Shown here: positions 26,847-36,490 of the stretch, in pieces
Layout: every line of letters starts with the position of its first letter
How positions within the stretch are numbered: the first letter of the stretch is position 1
From: Halorientalis regularis
GTDB taxonomy: Archaea; Halobacteriota; Halobacteria; Halobacteriales; Haloarculaceae
Reading direction: 5' to 3'
Assembly (NCBI RefSeq): GCF_023698535.1
Contig: NZ_JALJCL010000007.1
Location: 124,001 to 188,000 of the forward strand
Length of the DNA: 64,000 bases
The notes under the pieces: generated by a model
The model's database searches: none
The model's input: the letters and a program-made list of their open reading frames with translations, nothing else
What the model was told of the DNA's origin: nothing
Position numbers and translations under genes: made by a program

Positions 26847-27473
26847 GTGTACGAACGGATCCTGGTACCGACGGACGGGAGTACAGGGACGGCCCACGTG
26901 GCCATGCAGGCGCTGGACCTCGCCGAGCAGTACGGCAGCACGGTGTACGTCCTCCACGTCGTCGACGAGACGGCGAGTTCGCTGCTGGAAGCCACGGGGT
27001 CGGAGAGCGAACTGGAAGAGCAGGGCGAGCGCGCGGTCGAGCGCATCGAGCGGATGGCCCAGGTCCACGGCGTCGACACGGTGACGGAGATTCAGACGGG
27101 CGATCCGGCCTCGGGGATCATCGACTACGCCGAGGAGATCGACGCCGACCTGATCGTCGCCGGCACCCACGGGCGGTCGGGCGTCCAGCGTCGCCTCATC
27201 GGGAGCGTCGCCGAGCGACTCGTCCGACACGCAGCCTGTCCGGTGATGACCGTCCGCCTGCCCGAATCCGACGAGACGGTGACGGACGAAGCGGACGCAC
27301 GCGAACTCGCAGAGGAGGCACTGGCACAGAGTGACCGCGGCGACGGCGAGGTCACGGGGGTCGAACGCCAGGTCAGCGTCTGGGTCGTCGACATCGAGAG
27401 CGACGACGGCGAGTCGCTGTGTGCGTACATCGACCCGGTGACCCAGCGGACGAGTCTGGTCGCGCGGCACTGA
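26847..27473 (+). CDS. Universal stress protein (UspA family) with C-terminal extension
   Basis: A 208-residue protein; residues 1-140 are a Usp domain ([18 protein letters not shown], and the ATP-binding [20 protein letters not shown] near residue 110). The C-terminal ~65 residues are an additional acidic module with [12 protein letters not shown] not present in short Usp proteins. GTG start is supported by the box A spacing. Usp proteins bind ATP or act as stress chaperones; the specific signal is unknown. Confidence 0.88.
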   Translation: MYERILVPTDGSTGTAHVAMQALDLAEQYGSTVYVLHVVDETASSLLEATGSESELEEQGERAVERIERMAQVHGVDTVTEIQTGDPASGIIDYAEEIDADLIVAGTHGRSGVQRRLIGSVAERLVRHAACPVMTVRLPESDETVTDEADARELAEEALAQSDRGDGEVTGVERQVSVWVVDIESDDGESLCAYIDPVTQRTSLVARH

Positions 27474-27555
27474 TCGGGCCGAGCGGATCGCCGGACGATT
27501 TTTACAGGGGGCCGAAACCGGAGGGCACTTACCCGACAGCGCCACACCGACAGGT

Positions 27556-28623
27556 ATGCGTATCGCCGACCGGGTGCAGGTCGAGGGCGGGAAAGAGCGG
27601 ATCACCGTGGTCCCGGAGACGCTCGACGACCTGTGGCACCTCACCTACGTGCTGGAGCCGGGCGACCGCGTCGGCGGGGACACGACGCGGCGGATCCAGC
27701 GCAACGACGACAAGATGCGTGACACGGGCGGCGAGCGCGAGCACATGTACGTCACGCTCGCGGTCGAGACCGTCGAGTTCGCCCGCTTCGCCAACCGCCT
27801 CCGGGTCGGCGGCGAAATCGTCGACTGCTCTCGGGAGGACCAACTGGGGCACCACCACACGCTCAACGTCGAGGAACGCGACGAACTGGAGGTCGAGAAA
27901 CGCTGGAAGTCCGATCAACTGGAACGCCTGAACGAGGCCGTCGAGGCCGCCGAGAACCCCGACGTAGCCATCGCCACCGTCGAGGAGGGCCAGGCCTACG
28001 TCCACACCGTCGCCCAGTACGGCACCGAGGAACGCGCGAGCATCACCGCCCCGACCGGGAAGGGCGAGTACGCCCGCCCCCGCGAGGAACTGTTCTCGGA
28101 CCTGACGGACGTGCTGGCGCGACTGGACGTGGCCGCGATCATCCTGGCCGGCCCCGGCTTCACGAAACAGGACGCGCTAGACTACATCGAGGACGAGAAC
28201 CCGGACGTGGCGGAGTTGATCACGACCGTGGACACGAGCGGCGTCGGCGACCGCGGCGTCCACGAGGTCCTCAAACGCGGTGCGGTCGACGAGGTCCAGG
28301 AACAGACCCGCATCGCCGAGGAGGCCGACCTCATCGACGAGTTGATGGACCAGATCGGACAGGGCGAGAAGGCGGCCTACGGGCCGGAACAGACCGCCGA
28401 GGCCGCCGACTACGGCGCGGTCGACCACCTGCTCGTACTGGACGAGGCCCTGCGCCGGGAACGCGCCGAGGAAGGCGAGTGGGACGTGGACGTGGACGAC
28501 GTGATCGAGGCGGTCGAACAGCAGGGCGGCGAGGTGACGGTCTTCTCCAGCGAGTTCGATCCCGGGATGCAACTGGCGAATCTGGGCGAGATCGCGGCCC
28601 TCCTTCGGTATCGGCTGGAGTAA
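27556..28623 (+). CDS. pelA: mRNA surveillance protein pelota
   Basis: A 355-residue aPelota homologue, the partner of aEF1A/ABCE1 in rescuing stalled ribosomes. N-terminal Sm-like domain with [20 protein letters not shown], central domain with [16 protein letters not shown]-terminal L7Ae-like domain with [19 protein letters not shown]. In archaea it also serves where eukaryotes use Hbs1-Dom34. The start ATG at 27556 has close SD-like GACAGG upstream only. Confidence 0.93.
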   Translation: MRIADRVQVEGGKERITVVPETLDDLWHLTYVLEPGDRVGGDTTRRIQRNDDKMRDTGGEREHMYVTLAVETVEFARFANRLRVGGEIVDCSREDQLGHHHTLNVEERDELEVEKRWKSDQLERLNEAVEAAENPDVAIATVEEGQAYVHTVAQYGTEERASITAPTGKGEYARPREELFSDLTDVLARLDVAAIILAGPGFTKQDALDYIEDENPDVAELITTVDTSGVGDRGVHEVLKRGAVDEVQEQTRIAEEADLIDELMDQIGQGEKAAYGPEQTAEAADYGAVDHLLVLDEALRRERAEEGEWDVDVDDVIEAVEQQGGEVTVFSSEFDPGMQLANLGEIAALLRYRLE

Positions 28624-28725
28624 TGCGGGGACGACCGGGAAGCCCCGCCCGACGTTTTCCGATCTGTTACGGTCACAATCGTTTTGAGGGGGTATTCCGT
28701 TGGTGGATTCGGTACGGATCGAGCG

Positions 28726-29877
28726 ATGGGTTCCCAGGAGCCGGATTTCACGTCACAGGTCGCCGACCTCAACAAGTACGGACAGGCGCTGAACAACTGC
28801 GAGTCCGTCGAGGAAGTCGTCTCGCTGAGCCTGGAGGCCGTGTCGCTGCTCTTTGGCTTTCCCTACACGACGTTCGTCGAGGTGCGCGACGGGGACCTCC
28901 GGGTCGTCCACAGTACCTACCCGGCGGTCTCGGCGGGTGACGAACCGCTCGCGGTGACCCACGAGGCCTTCGAGAGCGGCGAGACGACGATCAGGAGCGG
29001 CGAGGCCGCCGGCGAGGCCGAGGACGGCGTCGGCGCGACGCTGGCGGTGCCCGCGACCATCGCGAGCGACGTGGTGGCGATCATCGTCACTCGCTCGGTC
29101 GAGAACCAGGAGTTCGGCGACGAGGTCGTGCGGCCACTGGAGATCCTCTCGACCCACGCGGCGACGGCCATCGGTAACATCCGCTCGCGTGAGCGCCTCG
29201 AACGCGCTCGCCGAGACCTGGAGAAGCGCAAGGAGATGGTCGAGATGTACGACCGGCTCCTGCGTCACGACCTGGGCAACGACCTGCAGGTGATCTCGGC
29301 GTTCTCCGACGAGATCGCAGGGAACGTCGACGACGAGTGGAGCGACTACGCCGAACGCGTCCACCGGACCGCGGAGGGAGCGATGGACCTGATCCGACGC
29401 GTCGGCGACCTCGTCTCCACGCTAGAGCGACAGGACGAGCCGACGCCGCGGTCGCTCTCGGAGACCCTATCGGCGGTCGTCGCGGACGCGCGCGACCAGT
29501 ACGAGGAACTGACGGTCGAGTTCGACGCCGAAGCCTTCGACGTGCGCGTCTACGGCGGCGATCTGCTCGATTCGGTGTTCACGAACGTCCTCACGAACGC
29601 CGCCGTCCACAACGAAGGCGAGGTCCACGTGCGTGTCCGACTCGCCGACGCCAGCGACGATCGTGTGACGGTCTCGATAGCGGACGACGGACGCGGGGTT
29701 CCCGACGACGTGGCCGACCGCCTGTTCGAGATGGGTGTCAAGAGCGAGGACAGCGACGGGACCGGGTTCGGCCTCGGCTTCGCGAAGGCGCTCACCGAGT
29801 CCTACGCTGGGGACATCGACGTGACAGAGAGCGAGCGCGGCGGGGCCGACTTCCGGATCACGCTGGATCGGGTGTGA
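28726..29877 (+). CDS. Sensor histidine kinase with GAF domain
   Basis: A 383-residue soluble kinase. A GAF domain covers residues about 15-165, followed by a coiled linker. The H-box is MYDRLLRHDLGNDLQVIS (phospho-His near 192). HATPase motifs are NVLTNAAVHN, DDGRGVPDDV and GTGFGLGF. No transmembrane segment or receiver domain, so it senses an internal signal and needs a separate response regulator, none of which is adjacent. ATG at 28726 is chosen over a TTG 42 nt upstream. Its stop abuts the stop of the convergent HemAT gene. Confidence 0.87.
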   Translation: MGSQEPDFTSQVADLNKYGQALNNCESVEEVVSLSLEAVSLLFGFPYTTFVEVRDGDLRVVHSTYPAVSAGDEPLAVTHEAFESGETTIRSGEAAGEAEDGVGATLAVPATIASDVVAIIVTRSVENQEFGDEVVRPLEILSTHAATAIGNIRSRERLERARRDLEKRKEMVEMYDRLLRHDLGNDLQVISAFSDEIAGNVDDEWSDYAERVHRTAEGAMDLIRRVGDLVSTLERQDEPTPRSLSETLSAVVADARDQYEELTVEFDAEAFDVRVYGGDLLDSVFTNVLTNAAVHNEGEVHVRVRLADASDDRVTVSIADDGRGVPDDVADRLFEMGVKSEDSDGTGFGLGFAKALTESYAGDIDVTESERGGADFRITLDRV

Positions 29878-31404
29878 TCAGGCGTCGTCGGTAAGCCGAC
29901 CGACGGCGTCGTTGATCTCGCCGACGCGCTCGGCCTGGGTGCCGGTCGCGGCCGCGATGTCGTCGGCGGCGGTCGACACGTCGCGGGCCCGTTGGACGGC
30001 CTCGTCGACCATGCTGGCGATCTCCTCGGCGCTGGCCGCCTGGCCGTCTGTGGCGTCCGAGACTTCGCGGATGCCCTGGGACGCTTCCGTGACGGCCTCG
30101 GCGATCTCTTCCAGGTCGGCCATCGCGGCCTCGACCGCTTCGATCCCCTCCTCGACGCGTTCGTTGGTTTCGGCCAGTCCCGCGACGGTCTCCTCGGTGT
30201 CGGCCTGGATCCGGTCGACCATAGCCTCGATCTCCGCGGCGTTCTCCTGTGATTCTTCGGCCAGATTCTTCACCTCGTCGGCGACGACGGCGAACCCTTC
30301 GCCGGCCTCGCCCGCGCGGGCGGCCTCGATGGAGGCGTTGAGCGCGAGGATGTTCGTCTGGTCGGCGATGTCGTCGATCACGTCGACGATCTCGTCGATC
30401 TCCCGGACACGCTCGCGCAGGTCGTCGAGGTCCTCGGCGACGGTGTCGGCGGACTCGCTCACGTCTTCCATCACGTCGATGGCCTCGCTGGCCGACTCCT
30501 GTCCGGTCTCGGCGCGTCGCTCGGCCTCGTCGCTGGTGGCTTTCACCTGATCGGCCGTCGACGCCAGTTCCTCGATTGTCGCGCTCATGTCGGAGATTTC
30601 GGCGGCGATGGTGTCCATGTTCTCGCTCTGTTCGGAGGTGAGCGCGTCGATATCGTCCGCGTTCTCCGATACCTGGTCGGCGGTCGCCGCCAGATCGGTC
30701 AGCGGTGCTTCGACTTCGTCGCTGACTTTCCGGGACTGCCGGCGTCTGCGCTCGGCCTCGCGCTCGGCCTGCTCGTTGGAGGAGTGGATGTAGGTGTCCA
30801 TCGCTACCTGCTGGTCGAGGTTGATGATCTTCGTGAGCGCGAGCGTCCGCTCGACGACCTCGTCGACGGCGGCCTCGACCGCGGCCTCGACCTCGGCGTC
30901 ACCGGCCGTCGTGGCGTTGTCCTTCGCCTGTTCGCCGATCTCGGAGAGGAGCCCACGGTAGTAGATCGAGTACGCGCCGAGATAGACGCGGGGACCGAGA
31001 TCGAGCATATCGTGGAGCTTCCCGATCCGGGCGCGGCCCTCGAAGTAGTCCTGACCGTACTCACCCTGTCCGAGATCGAGGAGGTACTCACGCTGTGTCG
31101 TCTTCAACTGCTCGACGGTCTTGCTGGACCGGCCGAAGATCTCGACCGTCCGCTCGTAGTCAGTAAGGTGATCGTAGAACTCGTCGACGAGGTCGTCGGC
31201 ACAGTCCTCGAAGAGCCCACGCATCCCCTCGAGTGTCGCGGCGGTGTCCGCGTCGAAGGCGGTAAACTCCTTGCGCCACTCGATCTCCGCCTCGTCGAGA
31301 CCGATATCGGCGGCGAGACTGTCGCCGTCGACACCGCGTCGATCCGATTCCGTGATTTTATCCTCACCTGATACGTCACTGCCGGACTGCAGACTGTCGC
31401 TCAT
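29878..31404 (-). CDS. hemAT: Globin-coupled aerotaxis transducer HemAT
   Basis: A 508-residue soluble chemotaxis transducer. Residues about 35-210 form a globin-coupled sensor domain; the likely proximal haem His is in [19 protein letters not shown] near residue 136. The C-terminal half is a cytoplasmic MCP signalling domain with tip [20 protein letters not shown]. There is no transmembrane helix, as in Halobacterium HemAT, which mediates aerophobic responses by oxygen binding. Direction of response here cannot be read from sequence. Confidence 0.92.
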   Translation of the reverse strand: MSDSLQSGSDVSGEDKITESDRRGVDGDSLAADIGLDEAEIEWRKEFTAFDADTAATLEGMRGLFEDCADDLVDEFYDHLTDYERTVEIFGRSSKTVEQLKTTQREYLLDLGQGEYGQDYFEGRARIGKLHDMLDLGPRVYLGAYSIYYRGLLSEIGEQAKDNATTAGDAEVEAAVEAAVDEVVERTLALTKIINLDQQVAMDTYIHSSNEQAEREAERRRRQSRKVSDEVEAPLTDLAATADQVSENADDIDALTSEQSENMDTIAAEISDMSATIEELASTADQVKATSDEAERRAETGQESASEAIDVMEDVSESADTVAEDLDDLRERVREIDEIVDVIDDIADQTNILALNASIEAARAGEAGEGFAVVADEVKNLAEESQENAAEIEAMVDRIQADTEETVAGLAETNERVEEGIEAVEAAMADLEEIAEAVTEASQGIREVSDATDGQAASAEEIASMVDEAVQRARDVSTAADDIAAATGTQAERVGEINDAVGRLTDDA

Positions 31405-31536
31405 TACGCGGCCGGTTCACTTTCCCGAATAAATACGACACGGAGCAGTTATCACGCCTGATAGAACGATGGGGTCCGGCAGTCTTGGTAACACACCACA
31501 TAATGACACAGACCGTATGATTCGGCTGAACTGTCG

Positions 31537-32313
31537 TCACCGGACCTCGAACGAGAGCCCGTCCCGGGCGAACCGTACGTCGCCGTCGTAGTGGTCGGCC
31601 AGTGAGTCCAGCATGGTCTCGTGGTTGCCCTCGGTGTGGGGGTAGAGGTGGGTGAGGTACACCCGGCCGATCTCGGCGTCAGTGCCCGCGAGTGCCTCCC
31701 CCAGCGAGGCCGGCGTCGGGTGGTTGGACACGTCCACGTCGTCGGGGAACGAACAGTCGTGGGCCACGACGGCCGCGCCGTCGAAGAAGTCGATCAGCTC
31801 GGGGAACGCCTCGCTGTCCCCGCTGTAGCCGAAGACCGGAGGTTCGATGTCGTCGCCACCGTCGTCGGGGTGCGAGAGTCGGTAGGCGAGACAGGGCATG
31901 GAGTGGCGGGTCGCCATCGCCTCGCCCGTGAAGCCGGCGACCTCGAAGGGATCGTCGGCGTCGACGCTTCGCAGAGTGAGGTCGATACGGTCCTGCATGT
32001 ACTCGTGGACGGCGAGCAGGTCCTCGACGAGTTCGGGCGTTCCGGGCGGGCCGACGATCTCCAGGGACTCCGCACCCGCCAGCCAGCGGGCCTTCAGCAG
32101 GGGCAGGAGGTCCGCGACGTGATCGAGGTGGTGGTGGGTGAGGAGGACGGTATCGACTCCTTCGTACCCCACGTCCGCTGTAGCGAGGGCGTGGACCACG
32201 CCGCTCCCGCAATCGACCAGGAGACGGTCCCCCGCGGCTTCGAGCAGGATACCGGTCTGGAAGCGCTCGCCCGTCGGCATGGCACTCCCAGTTCCGAGGA
32301 AGGTGACGTGCAT
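31537..32313 (-). CDS. Metallo-beta-lactamase fold hydrolase, RNase Z-like
   Basis: A 258-residue MBL-fold enzyme. It starts VTFLGTGSAMPTGERFQTG, as in RNase Z and related phosphodiesterases. Metal ligands are LTHHHLDHVADL (near residue 58), HDCSFP (near 182) and the late LTHLYPH. It lacks the extended exosite arm of tRNase Z, so it may be a related phosphodiesterase rather than the tRNA 3'-processing enzyme. Substrate not determined. Confidence 0.85.
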   Translation of the reverse strand: MHVTFLGTGSAMPTGERFQTGILLEAAGDRLLVDCGSGVVHALATADVGYEGVDTVLLTHHHLDHVADLLPLLKARWLAGAESLEIVGPPGTPELVEDLLAVHEYMQDRIDLTLRSVDADDPFEVAGFTGEAMATRHSMPCLAYRLSHPDDGGDDIEPPVFGYSGDSEAFPELIDFFDGAAVVAHDCSFPDDVDVSNHPTPASLGEALAGTDAEIGRVYLTHLYPHTEGNHETMLDSLADHYDGDVRFARDGLSFEVR

Positions 32314-32382
32314 ATCTGCTCGTCGGCACGCACGACAAAAAGGGCCGGGACCGAGCGCCGGGTGTGCCGGTCACAGCCGGCC

Positions 32383-32553
32383 TCAGAAGTCGACGGCACC
32401 GACCTCCAGTTCGTCGGCACACTCCGGACAGTTGAAGCGCTGTTCGTATCTGGAACACTGTTCGTGGATCGCGTCGCCACAGGCGTCACAGATCGTCGCC
32501 GCGTCCGACCCCACGTCGTCGTGGCAGACCGAACACCGTTTGTGAATGAGCAT
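32383..32553 (-). CDS. Zinc-finger microprotein (RING/PHD-like Cys-His pattern)
   Basis: A 56-residue protein, MLIHKRCSVCHDD..., with CSVCHDDVG, CDACGDAIHEQC and CPEC, giving a C4HC-type arrangement able to bind two zincs. Ends EVGAVDF before TGA. Short haloarchaeal zinc microproteins are often missed by gene callers. It is divergent from the Lhr helicase gene (about 160 bp between starts). A role in protein-protein or RNA contacts is possible, not shown. Confidence 0.75.
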   Translation of the reverse strand: MLIHKRCSVCHDDVGSDAATICDACGDAIHEQCSRYEQRFNCPECADELEVGAVDF

Positions 32554-32713
32554 ACTGAGGAACCTCGCCGACCGGTCGCATATCTATTCTAAACGATCAT
32601 TAAGATTCGAGATCGTTCACGCGTGTGCCCGCCGTCGGTCTGGTGCGGCGACGGTTTCACTTTCACCGCGCGGTCCAAACCGACTTGTGAGCCTCGCCCT
32701 AAGGGCGGTCAGG

Positions 32714-35452
32714 ATGGGAGAGCGCGAGCGACTGGCCGGAGAGTCCGTCGACTTCGATCCCGCAGCCGTCGAGATCGACGACGCCGACGTGCTGGATTCC
32801 CTCGAACCCGTGGTTCGTGAGTGGTGGGTCGAGCAGTTCGGCGAGTTCGTCCCGCAGAACGGCGGGTACTTCACGCCGCCACAGAAGGAGGCGATCCCGC
32901 TGATCCGTGAGGGGACCAACGCGCTCGTGGCCTCGCCGACGGGCAGTGGGAAGACGCTCTCGGCGTTTCTGAGCATCATCGACGAACTGTTTCGCCGGGA
33001 CCGCACCGACGGCCTCGACAACAGCGTCTACTGTCTGTACGTCTCTCCGCTGAAGTCACTGGCCAACGACATCCACCGGAATCTGGAGGTTCCACTCGAC
33101 GGGATCACCGAGAAACTCGACGAGCGCGGCGAGGACGTGGAGATCCGCCACGCGATCCGCCACGGCGACACGCCCGACAGCGAGCGCCAGAAGATGCTGG
33201 AGGAGACGCCACACATCCTCAACACCACGCCAGAGACGCTGGCGATCCTGCTCAACTCCCCGAAGTTCCGCGAGAAACTGAGGACTGTGGAGTACGTCGT
33301 CGTCGACGAGATCCACAGCCTCGCCGAGAACAAGCGCGGCACCCACCTCTCGGTCTCGCTGGAGCGACTGGAAGCGCTCGCCGAGACTTCGCCCACGCGG
33401 ATCGGCTGTTCGGCGACGGTCGAGCCGCTGGACACGATGGCGGAGTTCCTGGTGGGCCGCGCCGAGCCCGGCGGTGACACCCGGGACTACGAGATCGTCG
33501 ATACCCGCTTCGTCCGCGAGTTCGACGTGGAGTTGACCTGCCCGACCGACGACCTCATCAACACCCCGCGGGACCTGATCACCGACCGGTTCTACCGGGA
33601 ACTCCACGATCTGATCGGGGACCACACGACGACGCTCGTGTTCACGAACACGCGGTCGGGGGCCGAGCGCGTCCTCCAGAACCTCCGGGAGCGCTACGAG
33701 GGCTACGACGAGACCAACTCGGGCTGTCACCACGGCAGCCTCTCGACCGAAGAGCGCCAGCGCGTCGAGGAGATGCTCAAAGACGGCGCGCTGGACGTGG
33801 TGACCACCTCGACCAGCCTCGAACTGGGAATCGACATGCCCGATCTGGACCTGGTGGTGCAGGTCGGCTCCCCGAAGTCCGTCGCCGCTCTGCTTCAGCG
33901 GGTCGGCCGGGCCGGCCACCAGCTGGGCGAGACCGTGACCGGACGCGTCGTGGCGCTAGATCGGGACGAACTCGTCGAGTGTGCGGTGATGTTAAAAAAA
34001 GCCGAGGAGGGGTTCGTCGACCGCGTGTTCATCCCCGAGAACGCCCAGGACGTAGCCGCCCAGCACGTCTACGGCATGGCGATCAACGGCCCCCGGCCCG
34101 AACGCGAGATCGAGGGGCTCCTCAGGCGAGCCTACCCCTACCGGGAGTACGACGACGAGGACTGGGACCAACTCATGCGGTACCTGACGGCCGATTACGA
34201 CGGGCTCGAAGACCGGAACGTGTACGCGAAGGTGTGGCGCGACGAGAACGATCCGCCCGACGGGGAGTACCACTACGACGACTTCCCGGTCGGCGAACCG
34301 CTGATCGGGAAGCGCGGCCGCCTCGCGCGGGTCATCTACATGACCAACATCGGCACGATTCCGGACTCCTTTACCTGCGACGTGATCACCCGGAACGGCG
34401 ACGAGTGGGTCGGCCAGCTGGACGAGGAGTATCTCGACACCCTCGAATCCGGCGACGTGTTCGTCCTCGGCGGGAGCAACTTCGAGTTCAAGTATCGACG
34501 GGGCTCGAAGGTGTACGTCGACCGGACGAGCGCGCGCCCGACCGTGCCGTCGTGGTTCTCCGAACGCCTCCCGCTCTCCTACGACCTGGGCCGGGAGATT
34601 CTGGCCTTCCAGCGGGACCTCGTTGATCGACTGACCGACCACGGGCCGGCGGCGGTCCGGCGCTGGCTCCGGGAGTTCCCGCTGTCGGACAACAGCGTGC
34701 GTGCCATCACGCGGATGTTCGAAGAGCAGGTGAAGTACGCCGGTCCCGAGAGCGTCAGCACGGACGGACGGCTCGTGATCGAGACCGAGATGGACCGGGA
34801 GTCCTACGAGCGGCACTACTACGTCCACTCGAACTACGGCCGGCGGTTCAACGACGGCCTCTCGCGTCTGCTGGCCTACCGCGTGGCACAGACGGCCAAC
34901 GCCAACGTCCAGGTCGCCGTCGCCGATCACGGATTCACGCTGTCGATGCCGCTCAACCGGAAGGTCGACCTCGCGGGCCTGCTGGAAGACGTCGACCCGG
35001 CGGACGTGCGGAGCGATCTCAGGGCGAGTCTGGAGGGGACGGACCTTCTGAAACGGTACTTCAGAATCAACGCGACGCGTGCCCTGATGATCCTCAAGCG
35101 GTACAAGGGAACGGAGAAATCCGCGAGCCAGCAACAGGTCTCCAGTGACATGCTACTCGGATTCGCCGAGGACCTCCCGAACTTCGCCGTGATGGAGGAG
35201 ACCTACCGGGAGATCCTGGCGGACAAACTCAACGTCGAGGCCATCGAGGACGTCCTCGGGGCCGTCCAGGCAGGCGAGGTCGAGGTCGTCACCCGGCGGG
35301 TCGAATCCCCGACGCCGCGGGCGTTCGGACTCGCGACGCTGATGGCCTCGGACGTGGTCCTCGCGGAAGACGAGAGTCAGGTCCTCCAGGAGTTTCACGA
35401 ACGGGTCCTCGACGAGATCGGCGAGGAGCGGAGTGTGACGACCGGCGGGTGA
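32714..35452 (+). CDS. lhr: ATP-dependent helicase Lhr (superfamily 2, core type)
   Basis: A 912-residue helicase. Motif I ASPTGSGKTLSAF (near residue 78), motif II VVDEIHSLAENKRGTHL (near 200), motif III GCSATVEP, motif VI QRVGRAGHQ (near 400). The remaining C-terminal half matches the Lhr-specific winged-helix and Lhr domains (GTIPDSFTCDV, VLGGSNFEFKYRRG). It unwinds DNA or DNA-RNA hybrids and is linked to repair. ATG at 32714 gives the family start; the open frame extends upstream without conserved features. Confidence 0.92.
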   Translation: MGERERLAGESVDFDPAAVEIDDADVLDSLEPVVREWWVEQFGEFVPQNGGYFTPPQKEAIPLIREGTNALVASPTGSGKTLSAFLSIIDELFRRDRTDGLDNSVYCLYVSPLKSLANDIHRNLEVPLDGITEKLDERGEDVEIRHAIRHGDTPDSERQKMLEETPHILNTTPETLAILLNSPKFREKLRTVEYVVVDEIHSLAENKRGTHLSVSLERLEALAETSPTRIGCSATVEPLDTMAEFLVGRAEPGGDTRDYEIVDTRFVREFDVELTCPTDDLINTPRDLITDRFYRELHDLIGDHTTTLVFTNTRSGAERVLQNLRERYEGYDETNSGCHHGSLSTEERQRVEEMLKDGALDVVTTSTSLELGIDMPDLDLVVQVGSPKSVAALLQRVGRAGHQLGETVTGRVVALDRDELVECAVMLKKAEEGFVDRVFIPENAQDVAAQHVYGMAINGPRPEREIEGLLRRAYPYREYDDEDWDQLMRYLTADYDGLEDRNVYAKVWRDENDPPDGEYHYDDFPVGEPLIGKRGRLARVIYMTNIGTIPDSFTCDVITRNGDEWVGQLDEEYLDTLESGDVFVLGGSNFEFKYRRGSKVYVDRTSARPTVPSWFSERLPLSYDLGREILAFQRDLVDRLTDHGPAAVRRWLREFPLSDNSVRAITRMFEEQVKYAGPESVSTDGRLVIETEMDRESYERHYYVHSNYGRRFNDGLSRLLAYRVAQTANANVQVAVADHGFTLSMPLNRKVDLAGLLEDVDPADVRSDLRASLEGTDLLKRYFRINATRALMILKRYKGTEKSASQQQVSSDMLLGFAEDLPNFAVMEETYREILADKLNVEAIEDVLGAVQAGEVEVVTRRVESPTPRAFGLATLMASDVVLAEDESQVLQEFHERVLDEIGEERSVTTGG

Positions 35453-35621
35453 GCGCGGTACCGTTCACGTCCGGTGACACCGACGGGCACCGGCCGGCTC
35501 AGAGCGGGGAAAGCGGACGCGACCCCGGCCGGTATCGGTGGCCCCCGGCAACGTCAGCCCGTCGACGTGTCGCGAAATCTCCGAGCAAGCTCGTAGAGGC
35601 ACCGTCTGTTACCCCCGAGTG

Positions 35622-35756
35622 ATGCAGCAAAGAGAAAACCAGGGCCGGTTCGTCGAGGAAGAAGCTCCCGACGGAACCGTCGTCATCTACGACTCCCGGA
35701 ACACCCGCGCGTGGCTCCAGTCCGACGCATCCGTCGATCTCGGCCGCCGGACCTGA
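35622..35756 (+). CDS. Small conserved haloarchaeal protein
   Basis: A 44-residue acidic protein whose core is APDGTVVIYDSRNTRAWLQS. This short motif resembles tiny haloarchaeal hypothetical proteins (DUF7331-like, by memory and not verified). No transmembrane segment and no metal motif. The reading frame is open further upstream but the ATG at 35622 gives a compact product. Function unknown. Confidence 0.55.
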   Translation: MQQRENQGRFVEEEAPDGTVVIYDSRNTRAWLQSDASVDLGRRT

Positions 35757-35887
35757 CCGGTCGAAACCGGACCGTATCACGGAGAGCCAGCGATTCCCCG
35801 CGGATATTCCGGCGGGATAGGCGACCCGCGAAGCCGAACGGCCAACACGGCCGACACACGCCGGCCGAGTCGAGCGTCGTGGCCCCG

Positions 35888-36298
35888 TCAGCCGGACATG
35901 CTGTCTTCGGTCGTGGTGGCATCGGACATGCCGCCATCGTCCGTCATTCCGCCGTCACCCATCCCGCTCTCGGTCGTGCTGTCGTCCATCCCCCCACCGG
36001 ACATCCCATCGTCGGTCATCTCGTCGTTCATTCCGTCCTCGGTCATTCCATCGTCCATCGTGTCCTCGTCCGGTCCGCCGTCCGACATGCCACCGTCTGA
36101 CATCTCGCCGCCCTCGGTCATTCCGTCCTCGGTCGTCCCGCCATCCATCGTGTCCTCGTCGGTGTTCATGTTACCGTCCTCGTCCGTTGGCGTGCCGTCG
36201 TCCCCGCCACCGCTGTCGAGACAGCCAGCGAGCCCGGCCGCAGCGATGCCACCCGTCACCTGCACCATCCGCCGTCTCGTGAACCTGTCGTCCGTCAT
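35888..36298 (-). CDS. Tat lipoprotein with Met/Gly/Asp low-complexity repeats
   Basis: A 136-residue protein. It begins with a twin-arginine signal (TRRRMVQVTGG) and a lipobox ending AGLAGC, so it should be lipid-anchored outside the cell. From residue 45 on it consists of imperfect repeats such as EDGMTEGGEMSDGGMSDGG, with about 20 Met and many Asp, Glu, Gly, Thr and Ser residues and no hydrophobic core. It would be disordered; Met and acidic clusters could bind metal (for example copper), which is inference. No paralogue in the window. Confidence 0.75.
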   Translation of the reverse strand: MTDDRFTRRRMVQVTGGIAAAGLAGCLDSGGGDDGTPTDEDGNMNTDEDTMDGGTTEDGMTEGGEMSDGGMSDGGPDEDTMDDGMTEDGMNDEMTDDGMSGGGMDDSTTESGMGDGGMTDDGGMSDATTTEDSMSG

Positions 36299-36490
36299 GT
36301 TGCAGTTCGACCGAAGACGTTTCAGCTAAAGATTATTTTTCAAGGTCGGTCCGAACTCCCTTTCGGATGGGGGCGGCGTCGATCCGAACTCTCTCTAGAT
36401 TTCCCGCCCGTCGTCGCCAGTGACAGGGCAGAGACCGACACGGACGGTGCTTCCGGACCGATGGCGACCCGTGCCCTTCTCGGGTCCCGA

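Noticed and set aside
35757-35887. Candidate small gene between the 44-residue protein and the lipoprotein gene
   Set aside because: No open frame with coding-like composition and a start; the stretch is convergent intergenic DNA.
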